Shown one piece after another: positions 1 to 10,216 of a stretch of 64,000 nucleotides of DNA (within the stretch, counting starts at the first letter, position 1; every line of letters begins with the position of its first letter). Position numbers and translations under genes: made by a program. Origin of the DNA: Hoeflea algicola (GTDB lineage Bacteria; Pseudomonadota; Alphaproteobacteria; Rhizobiales; Rhizobiaceae). The notes beneath the pieces are model-generated. The model was not told the DNA's origin, ran no database searches, and worked only from the letters and a program-made list of their open reading frames with translations. The DNA is taken from assembly GCF_026619415.1 (NCBI RefSeq), contig NZ_JAOVZR010000003.1, positions 165,322 through 229,321 of the forward strand, in the 5' to 3' direction.

Positions 1-39
1 TGAACAGAGCGCATCGTCTGTATGGGGAGGTAATTTGGG

Positions 40-294
40 ATGACCGACCCTGACCATTCAAAGCACAAACCAGCGCCGGCGCCAAGCTTCTGGAAATCAC
101 GCGTAGGCGCTACATTGATCGTATTTCTGGCGATCGCGGCAGTACTGCTCGGTTTTGAACACCGCCTCCATATCTTTACGGGTAATGGCCTGATTGTCAC
201 TTTTTTGCTTGGCTCTATCGTGATGCACTTCTTCATGCATGGCGGCCACGGGGGAGGCGGGCATGGCGGCAAGCACGGTGGCGATAAGTCATGA
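40..294 (+). CDS. DUF2933-type small membrane protein
   Basis: An 84-residue protein with a hydrophilic N-terminus, two hydrophobic segments (about residues 24-40 and 46-66) and a tail made almost only of Gly and His, which could bind metal. The size, the GFEHRLH turn between the helices and the Gly/His tail fit the DUF2933 family, whose function is unknown and which is common in heavy-metal loci. A good ribosome site (ggggagg, 25-31) precedes the ATG. The stop overlaps the ATG of the next gene by four bases, so the two are probably translated together. Confidence 0.75.
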   Translation: MTDPDHSKHKPAPAPSFWKSRVGATLIVFLAIAAVLLGFEHRLHIFTGNGLIVTFLLGSIVMHFFMHGGHGGGGHGGKHGGDKS

Positions 295-1100
295 GCGATG
301 TCTCCTCCTCATACGGTCTATGGTTCTTTGCCTTCCTCAACGCTGCCATATTCATCATTTTTGCCTTCAGCTTCTTCAAGCCGCAGACCACCCGCGACTG
401 GCGCAGCTTTGGTGCGTTCAGCGCCTTCCTGGTGGCGTTGTTCTCCGAAATGTATGGCTTCCCTCTGACCATTTATTTGCTGTCGGGCTGGTTGCAGACC
501 AGCTATCCTGGCGTCGACTGGTTCTCACACGATGCAGGACATCTGCCGGAGATGATGTTCGGCTGGCAGGCAAATCCGCATTTCGGGCCGTTCCATTTTC
601 TCAGTTTTGTGTTGATCGGCGGCGGCTTCTGGCTGATTTCCGCCGCATGGCCAGTGCTGTATGCGGCACAGCGCAAAGGCGAACTCGCCACGACTGGGCT
701 TTATGCCCGCATGCGCCATCCACAATATGCGGGCTTTGCCTTGGTCTTGACCGGATTCTTGGTGCAGTGGCCGACGCTCCTGACACTGGCGATGTATCCC
801 TTCTTGATCTGGATGTACGCCCGCCTGGCCCGCACGGAGGAGCAGGAAACCCGCGAGCGGTTTGGCACGGTCTTCGAGGACTATGCCCGGCGCGTCCCGG
901 CCTTTTTCCGGCTCTGGGGTCAACGCCCAGACAATCACATTGACAAACGAGGACAAAGCAATGGTAACCGAACCAGCCAAGACAGAACAACAGTCCGGAA
1001 ATCTCGCGTCCCGTTTCCCGACAGCCTACACCATTTTGTTCCTGCTCATCGTATTGGTAGCAGCGCTGACTTGGATCATTCCCGCGGGCAAATACGATAG
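291..1100 (+). CDS. isoprenylcysteine carboxyl methyltransferase-family membrane protein
   Basis: A multi-pass membrane protein of 269 residues. The conserved part (residues about 1-215) has four or five hydrophobic segments and the motif RHPQYAGF followed by an E-rich loop, the signature of the ICMT / PEMT-type phospholipid or protein methyltransferase superfamily that binds S-adenosylmethionine at the membrane. The substrate cannot be told from sequence. It starts inside an ATGA overlap with the DUF2933 gene. The last 47 residues overlap the following transporter gene by 140 bases in another frame and look unstructured, so the original stop may have been lost and this tail may be a read-on. 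Confidence 0.75.
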   Translation: MSDVSSSYGLWFFAFLNAAIFIIFAFSFFKPQTTRDWRSFGAFSAFLVALFSEMYGFPLTIYLLSGWLQTSYPGVDWFSHDAGHLPEMMFGWQANPHFGPFHFLSFVLIGGGFWLISAAWPVLYAAQRKGELATTGLYARMRHPQYAGFALVLTGFLVQWPTLLTLAMYPFLIWMYARLARTEEQETRERFGTVFEDYARRVPAFFRLWGQRPDNHIDKRGQSNGNRTSQDRTTVRKSRVPFPDSLHHFVPAHRIGSSADLDHSRGQIR

Positions 1101-2406
1101 AGTGATGAACGATGCCGTGGGGCGTGAAGTCGCCGTGGCAGGAACCTACAAAACTGTCGAGGCCAATCCTCAAGGCTTCTTTGATGTCCTGCTCGCCCCG
1201 ACGGCAGGGTTCTACAACCCGGGCAGCTATGCCGCCAACGCCATCGATGTGGCGCTATTCGTTTTGTTTCTGGGTGGCTTTCTGGGAGTCGTAAACGCCA
1301 CCGGATCAATTGATGTCGGGATCAGGGCTGCAATGCGCAAAATGACAGGGCGCGAGGTCTGGATGATTCCGATCCTGATGTCGCTCTTTGCACTTGGCGG
1401 CACCACTTATGGCATGGCCGAGGAAACGCTGGCCTTCTATGCGCTGTTGATCCCGGTAATGATGGTTGCAGGGTTCGACGCGCTGACCGGGGTTTCGATC
1501 ATCCTGATTGGCGCAGGGATCGGCACGCTGGGGTCCACGATCAATCCCTTCGCCACCGTGATAGCGTCGAACGCGGCGGGTGTGGCATTTACAGATGGTC
1601 TGGTCGTGCGCTTGGTATTGCTGCTCGGCGGGCTTGCGATCTGTGTGGCCTATGTCATGCGCTACGCGATGCGGGTGAAGGCTGATCCGGCCCGTTCTGT
1701 CGTTGCAGCCCAGGCCGATGGTAACAAACAGGCCTTTCTGTCCGGCGGTAATGAGACCGAGGCGGACCGGCTCAGCGGCACGCAATCGGTGATCCTGATC
1801 CTGTTCGCGGCGACTTTTGTCGCGTTGATCTGGGGTGTTTCCTCGCAAGGCTGGTGGATGGCGCAGATGGGTGCGCTATTCCTGGGCATGGCCATTCTAA
1901 TTGGGCTGATTGCGCGGATGGGCGAGAAGCGCCTGACCGCGAACTTTGTCGATGGCGCACGCGACCTTCTGGGTGTGGCACTAATCATCGGTCTAGCCCG
2001 CGGCATCGTCGTTATAATGGAACAGGGCCTGATTGCCGACACGATTTTGAACAGTGCGGCGCAAACCGTAGGTGGGTTGCCGGAACTGGCCTTCATCAAC
2101 CTGATGTTCTGGATCGAGGTCGCGATGAGCTTTCTGGTCCCATCCTCGTCGGGCCTCGCGGTTCTGTCGATGCCGATCATGGCGCCGCTTGCAGACTTCG
2201 CCGGAGTTTCCCGCGATCTGGTGGTCACCGCCTATCAATCGGCCAGCGGCCTGGTGAACCTGATCACGCCGACCTCGGCCGTGGTCATCGGCGGGCTGGC
2301 TATCGGGCGCGTTCCTTATGACCGCTGGATTGTTTTTGTGTGGCCGCTTCTGCTGATCCTGACGATCTTTATCTCGGCCGTGCTCAGCATCGCCGCAATC
2401 CTATGA
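961..2406 (+). CDS. YfcC-family transporter, probable arginine/ornithine exchanger of the arc operon
   Basis: A 481-residue protein with about twelve hydrophobic segments of the YfcC / C4-dicarboxylate anaerobic carrier-like family. It lies directly upstream of arcA, arcB and arcC with 19 bases before arcA. In arginine deiminase operons a YfcC-type protein can replace the classical ArcD antiporter, so arginine uptake coupled to ornithine export is the likely job (inference from context). The ATG at 961 (protein begins MVTEPAKTE) was chosen over the longer in-frame reading from 862, because that extension overlaps the conserved end of the preceding methyltransferase-like gene and looks random. 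Confidence 0.85.
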   Translation: MVTEPAKTEQQSGNLASRFPTAYTILFLLIVLVAALTWIIPAGKYDRVMNDAVGREVAVAGTYKTVEANPQGFFDVLLAPTAGFYNPGSYAANAIDVALFVLFLGGFLGVVNATGSIDVGIRAAMRKMTGREVWMIPILMSLFALGGTTYGMAEETLAFYALLIPVMMVAGFDALTGVSIILIGAGIGTLGSTINPFATVIASNAAGVAFTDGLVVRLVLLLGGLAICVAYVMRYAMRVKADPARSVVAAQADGNKQAFLSGGNETEADRLSGTQSVILILFAATFVALIWGVSSQGWWMAQMGALFLGMAILIGLIARMGEKRLTANFVDGARDLLGVALIIGLARGIVVIMEQGLIADTILNSAAQTVGGLPELAFINLMFWIEVAMSFLVPSSSGLAVLSMPIMAPLADFAGVSRDLVVTAYQSASGLVNLITPTSAVVIGGLAIGRVPYDRWIVFVWPLLLILTIFISAVLSIAAIL

Positions 2407-2425
2407 TATAATCGGAGTTTCCAAC

Positions 2426-3655
2426 ATGACAACCCACGCTCTTGGCGTCCATTCCGAAACCGGCAGGTTGCGGCAGGTTATTGTCTGCCGCCCCGGCCTT
2501 GCGCATCGCCGATTGACGCCTTCGAATGCACAATCGCTGCTGTTTGACGATGTCTTCTGGGTCAAGCAGGCGCAGAAGGACCACGATGTCTTCTCAACAA
2601 CAATGCGCAACGAAGGCATCGAGGTTCTGGATGTGAACGTCTTGCTTGCCGAGGTTCTGGATATTCCGGAAGCTCGGGCCTGGGTGCTGGACCACCGGAT
2701 CAGCACTAATGATGTTGGCACCGGGATGCTGGACGAACTTCGGGCCTGGATGAACGAGTTGCCGGGCGCAAAGCTGGCCGAGCATCTGATCGGCGGGCTC
2801 GAAGTTGGCGACCTGCCGTTCGAACCGTCCGGTCTGTTCGGCAGCTATCTGGGGCCGAATGGATTCATCCTGCCGCCGCTACCCAACTTTCTGTTTACCC
2901 GCGACAACAGCGCCTGGATCTATGGCGGCGTGTCTTTGAACCCAATGTTTTGGCCCGCACGCAAGCCCGAAACATTGCTGACCGCTGCAGTTTACCGGTT
3001 CCACCCTAAATTTGCAGACAAGACCACGGTGCATTGGGGCGATCCGACGGTGGATCACGGGCTTGCCACCGTCGAAGGCGGCGACGTGATGCCGGTGGGC
3101 AATGGAACTGTGCTGATCGGCATGGGTGAGCGATCCTCGCCACAGGGCATCGGCCTTTTGGCCACGGCGCTGTTTGCCAAAGGCGTAGCAGAGCGTGTGA
3201 TTGCCTGTCAGTTGCCAAAGAGCCGTTCCGCCATGCATCTGGACACGGTGTTCACGCTGTGTGGGGGCGATGTGGTGACAAGCTTCAAAGAGGTTGCCGA
3301 CGAAATAACCTGTTTTGATCTGCGTCCAACCGAGAGCAAAGCGCCGCTTCAATTCCGGCGTGACGACCGGCCTCTGTTCGAGGTGGTTGCGGAGGTCTTG
3401 CACCTGCCGAAACTGACGGTCGTTCCCACCGGCGGCCATGACCAGGCCGAGCGTTCGCGCGAACAATGGAACGACGGCAACAATGTGCTGGCGCTGCGGC
3501 CAGGCGTCGTCGTCGGCTATGACCGCAACGACGATACCAATGCAGCGTTGAAGGCCGCCGGGATCGAGGTTCTGGCGATCCCCGGCGCCGAACTTGGTCG
3601 GGGCCGGGGCGGCAGCCATTGCATGAGCTGCCCTACCATCCGTGATGCCGAATGA
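2426..3655 (+). CDS. arcA: arginine deiminase
   Basis: Hydrolyses L-arginine to citrulline and ammonia, the first step of arginine fermentation. The 409 residues match the usual family length. Visible active-site elements are FTRDN at 157-161, the EGGD segment at 217-220, the HLD motif at 271-273 and the nucleophilic cysteine in SHCMSCP (Cys399) close to the C-terminus. The gene sits second in an arcD-like / arcA / arcB / arcC operon with gaps of about 20 bases. Low-oxygen induction is usual for such operons, but I found no clear FNR/ANR box in front of it. Confidence 0.97.
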   Translation: MTTHALGVHSETGRLRQVIVCRPGLAHRRLTPSNAQSLLFDDVFWVKQAQKDHDVFSTTMRNEGIEVLDVNVLLAEVLDIPEARAWVLDHRISTNDVGTGMLDELRAWMNELPGAKLAEHLIGGLEVGDLPFEPSGLFGSYLGPNGFILPPLPNFLFTRDNSAWIYGGVSLNPMFWPARKPETLLTAAVYRFHPKFADKTTVHWGDPTVDHGLATVEGGDVMPVGNGTVLIGMGERSSPQGIGLLATALFAKGVAERVIACQLPKSRSAMHLDTVFTLCGGDVVTSFKEVADEITCFDLRPTESKAPLQFRRDDRPLFEVVAEVLHLPKLTVVPTGGHDQAERSREQWNDGNNVLALRPGVVVGYDRNDDTNAALKAAGIEVLAIPGAELGRGRGGSHCMSCPTIRDAE

Positions 3656-3675
3656 CCACGTGAAAGGATTACACA

Positions 3676-4677
3676 ATGAGCTTTAATCTCAAGAACCGCA
3701 GTTTCCTGACTTTGCGTGACTTCAAACCCGCCGAGATCGGGTTTCTCTTGAAACTCGCCGCCGACCTGAAGGCCGCTAAATATACAGGCACCGAGCAGCC
3801 GGGCTTGAAAGGCAAGGAAATTGCTTTGATTTTTGAGAAAGACAGCACCCGAACTCGTGTCGGGTTCGAAGTCGCGGCGCATGATCAGGGCGCGACGGTC
3901 ACCTATCTCGGACCATCAGGCAGCCATATCGGCCACAAGGAAAGCGTCAAGGACACCGCCCGCGTGCTGGGCCGGGTCTATGATGCCATCGAATATCGAG
4001 GTTTCGGTCAGCAGATCGTCGAGCAGCTGGCCGAGTTTTCAGGTGTACCGGTTTACAATGGCCTTACGGACGAATTTCACCCAACGCAGATCCTGGCTGA
4101 TTTTCTGACCATGTCGGAACACAGTGACAAGCCGATGCGCGAAATATCCTACGCGTTTCTGGGTGACGCAAAGAACAACATGGGCGACAGTCTGCTTATT
4201 GGTGGGGCCAAGATGGGTATGGATGTGCGGCTTTGTGCGCCCAAGGCCTGCTGGCCCACAAAAGAGATCCAAGCGGAAGCGCAGGCTATTGCCTCTGAGA
4301 CCGGCGCTCGGATCACACTCACCGATGATGTGGACAAGGCCGTCCTGGGCGTCGATTTTGTCTATACCGATGTCTGGCTGTCCATGGGCGAGGCCAAGGA
4401 AAAATGGGCCGAGCGGATTGAGTTGCTGATGCCCTATCAGGTCAACGCCGACGTGATGCAGAAGACCGGCAATCCGCGCGCCAAATTCATGCATTGCCTG
4501 CCTGCGTTCCACAACACCGAAACCGCTGTCGGCAAGGACATCGAGGCAAAATTCGGCATCTCTGCGATGGAGGTGACGGACGAAGTGTTTGAGAGCTCCG
4601 CATCGATTGTCTTTGACCAAGCTGAGAACCGGATGCACACGATTAAGGCCGTTCTCGTCGCCACATTGGGGAGCTAG
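3676..4677 (+). CDS. arcB: catabolic ornithine carbamoyltransferase
   Basis: Converts citrulline and phosphate into ornithine and carbamoyl phosphate. The 333 residues carry the carbamoyl-phosphate loop STRTR (57-61), HPTQ (135-138), the ornithine-binding SMG (237-239) and HCLP (273-276), all expected of OTCases. The length and the position between arcA and arcC mark it as the catabolic ArcB rather than the biosynthetic ArgF, although the enzyme type alone would not decide this. A ribosome site (gaaagga) lies about ten bases before the ATG. Confidence 0.96.
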   Translation: MSFNLKNRSFLTLRDFKPAEIGFLLKLAADLKAAKYTGTEQPGLKGKEIALIFEKDSTRTRVGFEVAAHDQGATVTYLGPSGSHIGHKESVKDTARVLGRVYDAIEYRGFGQQIVEQLAEFSGVPVYNGLTDEFHPTQILADFLTMSEHSDKPMREISYAFLGDAKNNMGDSLLIGGAKMGMDVRLCAPKACWPTKEIQAEAQAIASETGARITLTDDVDKAVLGVDFVYTDVWLSMGEAKEKWAERIELLMPYQVNADVMQKTGNPRAKFMHCLPAFHNTETAVGKDIEAKFGISAMEVTDEVFESSASIVFDQAENRMHTIKAVLVATLGS

Positions 4678-4679
4678 AG

Positions 4680-5585
4680 ATGCTGGTTGTCGCAGCTTTG
4701 GGGGGCAATGCCCTTTTACGCCGGGGCGAGCCGTTGACTGCGGACATGCAGCGTACCAATGTGGCAACCGCCGCTCTGGCGCTGGCCGGTATCGTGCGCG
4801 CCGGACACCGGTTGGTCATCACCCATGGCAACGGCCCGCAGGTTGGATTGCTGGCTTTGCAGGGTGCGGCCTACAAGCCCGACGAAGCCTATCCACTGGA
4901 CGTTCTGGGGGCAGAAACTGCTGGGATGATCGGCTATCTGATCGAACAGGAACTGGAAAACGCTCTGAATCATGACAGGCCAGTGGCAACTTTGTTGACG
5001 CAGGTGATTGTGGATGGCGATGACCCGGCTTTTGGCAAACCAACCAAGTTTGTGGGGCCGGTATACGAACAAATGCAGGCTGAGGCGTTGGCAAAGGCCG
5101 GCGGCTGGGCAATTGCGCCAGACGGTGATCGGTGGCGGCGCGTCGTCGCGTCACCCAAGCCACTCGAAATCCCGGATACGCGAGTCATCCAGCTTCTATT
5201 GGAGGCAGGCGTCATTGTCATCTGCACCGGCGGCGGCGGCATCCCGGTGCTGCGTCGGGCCGACGGAAGCCTGATGGGCGTCGAGGCAGTGGTAGACAAA
5301 GATGCGTCCAGTGCTCTTCTTGCAACATCGCTTGGTGCAGATGCCCTACTGCTCTTGACCGATGTCGATGCGGTATACCGCGACTTCGGCACGGATACCG
5401 CACGCGCTATTCCGGTTGTTACACCGGATGAAGCGCGACTTCTCGATGCACCGGCTGGGTCCATGGCGCCCAAACTCTCGGCCGCGGCCGGTTTTGTTAC
5501 AGGCAAAAAAATCGCCGCCATTGGACGATTGCAAGACGCAGTCCAATTGCTCAACGGAGGTGCGGGAACACGAATTGCCCTATGA
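4680..5585 (+). CDS. arcC: carbamate kinase
   Basis: Transfers the phosphate of carbamoyl phosphate to ADP, giving the one ATP gained from each arginine. It has 301 residues of the amino-acid kinase fold: a Gly-rich start with GGNA (8-11), a HGNGPQVG phosphate-binding motif near residue 43, and the GGGGIPV and [10 protein letters not shown] segments of the C-terminal nucleotide half. The ATG comes two bases after the arcB stop, so this is the last gene of the arc operon. About 140 bases without a gene separate it from the CBS-BON gene. Confidence 0.96.
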   Translation: MLVVAALGGNALLRRGEPLTADMQRTNVATAALALAGIVRAGHRLVITHGNGPQVGLLALQGAAYKPDEAYPLDVLGAETAGMIGYLIEQELENALNHDRPVATLLTQVIVDGDDPAFGKPTKFVGPVYEQMQAEALAKAGGWAIAPDGDRWRRVVASPKPLEIPDTRVIQLLLEAGVIVICTGGGGIPVLRRADGSLMGVEAVVDKDASSALLATSLGADALLLLTDVDAVYRDFGTDTARAIPVVTPDEARLLDAPAGSMAPKLSAAAGFVTGKKIAAIGRLQDAVQLLNGGAGTRIAL

Positions 5586-5726
5586 CGCTATGGCCCTCCG
5601 CATGATGCAATCCAGCTGCGAACAGGGAGACTTCATGCGAGATGACACCAATATTACAACACGGAAACGCCGCCCATACAGGCGGGATGTAGGCGATAGT
5701 GACCGCAGCATGAAAAGGAAGACGAT

Positions 5727-6416
5727 ATGCAAGCGCATGATATTATGACAAACAAAGTAATTACCGCCGAGCGAGATACGTCCGTGGAACAGATCGCTGC
5801 CCTGATGATGAAGCATCACATCAGTGCAGTTCCCATCGTTGAAAAAGGTAGGGTCGTAGGGCTGGTCAGTGAGGGCGATCTGATGCTAAAGGTCGAAGGT
5901 GCCGTCGAAAAGCACAGATCCTGGTGGCTATCCGTTTTTGCCAACCCGGACTTGGAGGCATCTGAATATGTTGCCCTTCATGGTCGCCGTGCCAAAGATA
6001 TTATGACCACAAATGTAGTGACCATACCTTCCGATATGCCGGTTGGAGAGATCGCGAGACTACTGGAGAAAAAGCATTTTAAGCGGGTTCCAGTCTTGGA
6101 TGATGGTGAACTGGTCGGTATCGTAAGTCGGGCAAACCTGTTGCACGCAATGGCGGCAGTACCGGTGATCAGATTTGAGTCCAGTTCTGATGATCAGGAA
6201 AAACGCGATATAATATTGGGCGCGCTAGCCGAAGCGCCGAGGCTGAGCATTGCCCAACTGAATGTGGTGGTCGAAGGTGGACGTGTAGATGTTTGGGGTA
6301 TTGCCGCATCAGACGCCGAAGAGGCCGCAGTCAGAGTTGCTTTGGCCAACATCGAGGGTTTAGGAGAAGTTTCCGTCAATATTGGGCGGCTTCCCAATTA
6401 TGCTTGGGGCATTTAA
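5727..6416 (+). CDS. CBS-domain pair with C-terminal BON domain
   Basis: A soluble 229-residue protein: CBS domain 1 at about 7-60, CBS domain 2 at about 89-140, and a BON-type domain at about 155-225. CBS pairs bind adenosyl ligands such as AMP, ATP or SAM and act as energy sensors; BON domains are thought to bind membranes or other proteins. A close relative lies at 43763-44461. The position after the arc operon suggests a role linked to energy state (inference). A Shine-Dalgarno sequence (aaggaag, 5715-5721) supports this start. Confidence 0.85.
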   Translation: MQAHDIMTNKVITAERDTSVEQIAALMMKHHISAVPIVEKGRVVGLVSEGDLMLKVEGAVEKHRSWWLSVFANPDLEASEYVALHGRRAKDIMTTNVVTIPSDMPVGEIARLLEKKHFKRVPVLDDGELVGIVSRANLLHAMAAVPVIRFESSSDDQEKRDIILGALAEAPRLSIAQLNVVVEGGRVDVWGIAASDAEEAAVRVALANIEGLGEVSVNIGRLPNYAWGI

Positions 6417-6488
6417 GTACGCTGATTTGAGATCGCCGGCTTGCACGGGCTTTAGTCGGGTAACAATTTCACTCAGAAAGGCCATTTG

Positions 6489-7181
6489 ATGTGTCTGTCC
6501 GCTCCGGTAAGCTTTGCCGCCAGCGTCTTTCTTGTCGGGGGAGGCACAGCAATTTCCGTCGTCGCCTGGCGCCGCAATAAACGATATTTTCCGATCGCCT
6601 TGATGCCGCTTTTTGCCGGATTGCAGCAGTTTATGGAGGGAAGTGTTTGGTTGGGCATGACTGGAGACGATCCGTTCACAGTCCTATGGGGCGCGATGGG
6701 GTTCATCTTTTTCACATGGTTCATGTGGCCGGTCTGGATTCCCTTTTCAGTCTATGCTCTGGAACCGAACTATAGCCCCCGCAAGCGCATGTTTCTAATC
6801 ATGTCTCTGATCGGGCTGGGCTTTGGCCTCTTGCTCTATATCCCCCACGGGCTGAACAGCAGCATGGTCGTGGTCGAAATCAACAACCAGTCCCTAGCCT
6901 ATGAAAAGTCGATGTGGCTCGACTTCATGATGCCGCGCTGGCTAACCAACACGATATACGTGACCCTGATCATTTTGCCACCGGCTCTGTCGCACTACAA
7001 GCATGTGCGCCACTTTGCGCTGACACTGATAGCGGTTGTTGTTGTCGATTTTGCGTTCCTGCAATTCGCTTACATCTCGTTCTTCTGCCTGCTGGCAGGA
7101 TTGGCTACACTGCATCTTGTCTACATTATCCTAACCAACAAATGCGCGCGCGAATGTCCGGAGCTCTTTGGAAGAGTTTGA
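6489..7181 (+). CDS. DUF6629-type seven-segment membrane protein
   Basis: A 230-residue integral membrane protein with about seven hydrophobic segments. It starts MCLSAP and has GLQQFMEG in the second segment; this N-terminal Cys and the QQF.EG motif fit the DUF6629 family, of unknown function. The ATG at 6489 lies eight bases after the ribosome site agaaagg (6474-6480); a TTG just in front of it would add one residue. The gene converges with the GAPDH gene across 225 bases in which I see no clear terminator hairpin. Confidence 0.7.
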   Translation: MCLSAPVSFAASVFLVGGGTAISVVAWRRNKRYFPIALMPLFAGLQQFMEGSVWLGMTGDDPFTVLWGAMGFIFFTWFMWPVWIPFSVYALEPNYSPRKRMFLIMSLIGLGFGLLLYIPHGLNSSMVVVEINNQSLAYEKSMWLDFMMPRWLTNTIYVTLIILPPALSHYKHVRHFALTLIAVVVVDFAFLQFAYISFFCLLAGLATLHLVYIILTNKCARECPELFGRV

Positions 7182-7406
7182 ACATGGACGTCGCCGCTAC
7201 AAGTTTCTGGCGACTTTCTTCGACCAATGCATATTCAAAATTGGCAAGTCTTCGACAAAAAACCGTCAGTTCCTGCATCGCAAGTCAAAGCATGGCTTGA
7301 AAATGTCACCCCACTGCCTCAAGCATTGGGTAGAGGGCCTCCAAAGCGCTGTAGCAATCCAAACAACGCGGTGTTCCCGGCGAAAATACCGAGGCCACTG
7401 CCATCG

Positions 7407-8477
7407 CTATAGGTGTGCATTTCCTCCCGCACCGCGCCCTGTCGGAGATATGCCGATTCCCAAGGCTTTGTTGGTTTTTTCAATCGATGCCGACGCGTTT
7501 TTCTCCATTCCCGTAAGCGCACGGATGGCGTCAATCGTTTCGGGAATGACAATCGCCTGATTGTCAACCATATACGCATAGAACAGCTCATTGCCCTGCA
7601 CCGTGAGCATGTCCTCCCACAACGCCACTTCATAGAGGTCACCATGCGGCCGTCCAAGGTCGGCAATCCACTCCTTGACGGCGTTGAGTGCAGAAAGGCC
7701 GGAATCCATTCGGATAAGCGCGATGCGCGAGGAGGTCCTGAAGGCGTCTAGGATGTCGTCCTTGCCGACCGGCCTGGTGAGTTCGACCGACCAGTAGTGT
7801 AGATGGCCCAAGGTCTCAGGCACCTTGACCGCCATGGTCACAACGTCAAGCTCCGGATCGACGCTTTGCGCGTCCGGCCCTTGGTGACTTGGTATGTTTG
7901 GCTCGGGCACCAGAGTGTTCATGATGCCGCCCAAATGGCTTTCCCAGGGATCGGTCGCGCGGCGCAGGAGTGTGCCGCGCGCCTTGCGGAGCAACCCTGC
8001 CTGCTTGAGGGCGGTGAGCGTGCGCACCATCGAGGTTGTATTGCACGAGACCACGCGTGTGGCATCGCGCCCTACCGCGCTGGCAAAATTGGCTTCCGCC
8101 ACGAAAGAATGCCCCGTTACCTCGTGCTTTTCGCCACCCTGAAGGATGAACTTGACGCCTTGCCGCCGATAGGTCGTGATATTTTGCGCCGCGATTTTCT
8201 TGGGTGTACAATCAACTATGATATCCGATACCGCCAGGAGGTCGTCAAGTCCGCCCCGGATGGCCAGTCCAGCCGTGCGCATGGCCGCCGCGCTGTCGGG
8301 AGTGGCACCGAACAGGCGATAGCCCCGTTCTGCGGCTATATGCAGGCGCCAGTCGGTGGTGACATCGCACACACCCGCCAATATCATGTCATCCTGACGC
8401 GTCACGGCTTCGGCAACACGTTTGCCGATGACCCCATATCCATTGACGGCGACACGTGTTTTGGTTGATGTGGCCAT
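7407..8477 (-). CDS. gap: type II (archaeal-type) glyceraldehyde-3-phosphate dehydrogenase
   Basis: A 356-residue enzyme that resembles archaeal type II GAPDH rather than the usual bacterial GapA. It has the dinucleotide-binding NGYGVIG (12-18), the catalytic cysteine in SCNTTS (Cys145), and the family-typical HYWSVELT and VPET segments. It would oxidise glyceraldehyde-3-phosphate to 1,3-bisphosphoglycerate with NAD(P). Type II enzymes are rare in bacteria and are usually explained by transfer from archaea. It stands alone on the minus strand. The C-terminal 15 residues are Gly-rich and may be disordered. Confidence 0.93.
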   Translation of the reverse strand: MATSTKTRVAVNGYGVIGKRVAEAVTRQDDMILAGVCDVTTDWRLHIAAERGYRLFGATPDSAAAMRTAGLAIRGGLDDLLAVSDIIVDCTPKKIAAQNITTYRRQGVKFILQGGEKHEVTGHSFVAEANFASAVGRDATRVVSCNTTSMVRTLTALKQAGLLRKARGTLLRRATDPWESHLGGIMNTLVPEPNIPSHQGPDAQSVDPELDVVTMAVKVPETLGHLHYWSVELTRPVGKDDILDAFRTSSRIALIRMDSGLSALNAVKEWIADLGRPHGDLYEVALWEDMLTVQGNELFYAYMVDNQAIVIPETIDAIRALTGMEKNASASIEKTNKALGIGISPTGRGAGGNAHL

Positions 8478-8712
8478 GATGTTTCTCCGTTGGGTTCTAG
8501 TTGTGGTCTAAATACGCGGCTATCCGCACATTTGGATAGCGGTCAAAACTACAGACGCTCGCGTTGTTGCCCCATTACAACCAAGAACGACAGGACCTAG
8601 TTCGTTGTTGAAGCGGATCTTCGTCCATCTCGCCAACGTGTGATTGAACCAGCGGTAAGCGAAGAAGACAAAGACCAACGGCACTGCCTTCTCCGAAACG
8701 GCAGAGTTCGGA

Positions 8713-10113
8713 TCAGGTTACCTGAAACCAAGTGTTCATGCCGGCCGCCGCATGTTCGAGCATATGACAATGGAACAGCCATTTGCCGGGATTGTCTGCC
8801 ACGAATGCTATCTCGGTCGTCTGATCTGGCCCGATCAGAAACGTATCCCGCCATGGTTTGCCCTCATCGACATCAGATCCGGATCTGTTGAGAATCTGGA
8901 AATGATGACCATGGACATGCATGGCATGAACCCAGGCGGTCCGGTTTACGGTTTCAACAAGAATGGTTTCGCCCTGCCGGGCCTCGAAAAACGGTTCCTC
9001 GGCGAGATTGGCCACTCCGTTAAAGGCCCAGGCCTGTCTTGCGGTGCGGAAATCATCTCCCTGAAGCTTTTTTCCCTTGTAGATGATGTCAATCATGCCT
9101 CCCATCGCACCGCCTGTCATTTGCAGGCGGATGCGTCGGGCCTTGGCGAGGTCAGCTGAGGGCAGAACATTGGGCTGCAGCTTTTTGTCGGATCTCGACG
9201 CTTCCGTGGTCTCAGAATCACTGACCGAGAACCCCGCGATAGGGTAAGGCGTGTCCCCCGAGACTTCCTCAATGGTGAAATCACTTTTGGCCACGACCAT
9301 CAAATCCACGCGCTGGGCTGGCCCCAGCATGAGAGGCGCATAATCAAGCTTGGCAGGCTCGGTGAATGATTGGCCATCAAAGCCGATGAGGGTTGCGCCG
9401 AAACGGTTTGGATCAATTTCGAAGACACGTGCATTGGCCGCATTGATGAGCCGGAGGCGATAGGTCTGGCCGCGGACAAGGTCAGTCACCGGACGGCTCT
9501 GGCCGTTCACGGTCAGCCAGTTGCCCAGCCGCCCACCATGCGCCCATTCCATCATCGATCCAAGGCTCGCAACGTCCAGCACACCTTCGCCCGCCAGCCG
9601 CCAATCATCAAGAACAAGCGTAATGTCGTTTGAACGCTCGAAAACGGGCTCAACCTCATCAACAATAAGTGGTCCATAAAGGCCGCGCGCGACCTGGTTC
9701 CAGCTTTTGTTATGGGCGTGGTACCAGAAGGTGCCTGCATCGGGAGCAACAAAGTCATACACAAATGTATCGCCGGGCTCGACCGGTTCCTGGGTGAGCC
9801 CCGAAACGCCGTCCATGGAATTCTCAATTCGAATGCCGTGCCAGTGGACAGATGTCGGTTCCTCAAGCTTGTTGGTAAAGCGAACCTGGACACGCTCGCC
9901 CTTTTTCACCCGGATTTCCGGCCCGGGTGCGTAACCGTTGTAGGTCCACAGCTCCGATGAAGGCGCATCGGGCAGGTAAAGCCGCTGCCTGGATGGTCCG
10001 GCAACGAGATCAAACATACCATCCTCAGACTCCGCGAGTGACAGGCTCGGCAGTTGAGAGGTCAAAACACCGCAAGAGAAACCGGCGAGCAAGCGACGAC
10101 GGGAGATTTTCAT
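8713..10113 (-). CDS. Tat-exported multicopper oxidase (CueO/SufI-like)
   Basis: A periplasmic oxidase that probably converts Cu(I) to the less toxic Cu(II). The 466 residues start with a twin-arginine signal (SRRRLLAG, 4-11). Copper ligands are visible as HWHG (90-93), YHAH (131-134), a HAMHVHGHHF segment near 395 and HCHMLEH near the C-terminus with an axial Met, so all four sites (T1, T2 and the T3 pair) can form. It is the last gene of a minus-strand run from 14684: secreted protein, lipoprotein, TolC, oxidase, cupredoxin, CusF and this oxidase. The gap to CusF is about 100 bases. Confidence 0.93.
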   Translation of the reverse strand: MKISRRRLLAGFSCGVLTSQLPSLSLAESEDGMFDLVAGPSRQRLYLPDAPSSELWTYNGYAPGPEIRVKKGERVQVRFTNKLEEPTSVHWHGIRIENSMDGVSGLTQEPVEPGDTFVYDFVAPDAGTFWYHAHNKSWNQVARGLYGPLIVDEVEPVFERSNDITLVLDDWRLAGEGVLDVASLGSMMEWAHGGRLGNWLTVNGQSRPVTDLVRGQTYRLRLINAANARVFEIDPNRFGATLIGFDGQSFTEPAKLDYAPLMLGPAQRVDLMVVAKSDFTIEEVSGDTPYPIAGFSVSDSETTEASRSDKKLQPNVLPSADLAKARRIRLQMTGGAMGGMIDIIYKGKKLQGDDFRTARQAWAFNGVANLAEEPFFEARQGETILVETVNRTAWVHAMHVHGHHFQILNRSGSDVDEGKPWRDTFLIGPDQTTEIAFVADNPGKWLFHCHMLEHAAAGMNTWFQVT

Positions 10114-10216
10114 GTGAGATCTTTTATCCCAATTGACCGAACATGGTTGTTAACAGCACGACCGCAGATAAGGAGTTGCGGGAAGCGCCAACTCCCCGCA
10201 ACTAGCTTTTTGGCCG

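Noticed and set aside
239..943. 234-codon frame inside the methyltransferase-like gene
   Set aside because: Shadow in another frame, with Arg/Cys/Trp-rich composition and no domain.
862..960. Longer start of the YfcC-type transporter
   Set aside because: Overlaps the conserved end of the methyltransferase-like gene; the reading is not protein-like, and ATG 961 fits the family.
7803..8468. 221-codon frame antisense to the GAPDH gene
   Set aside because: Antisense shadow of a strongly supported enzyme.
8500..8712. Possible C-terminal end of a membrane protein on the minus strand
   Set aside because: One frame reads FVFFAYRWFNHTLARW but has no start, family or continuation, so it cannot be called.
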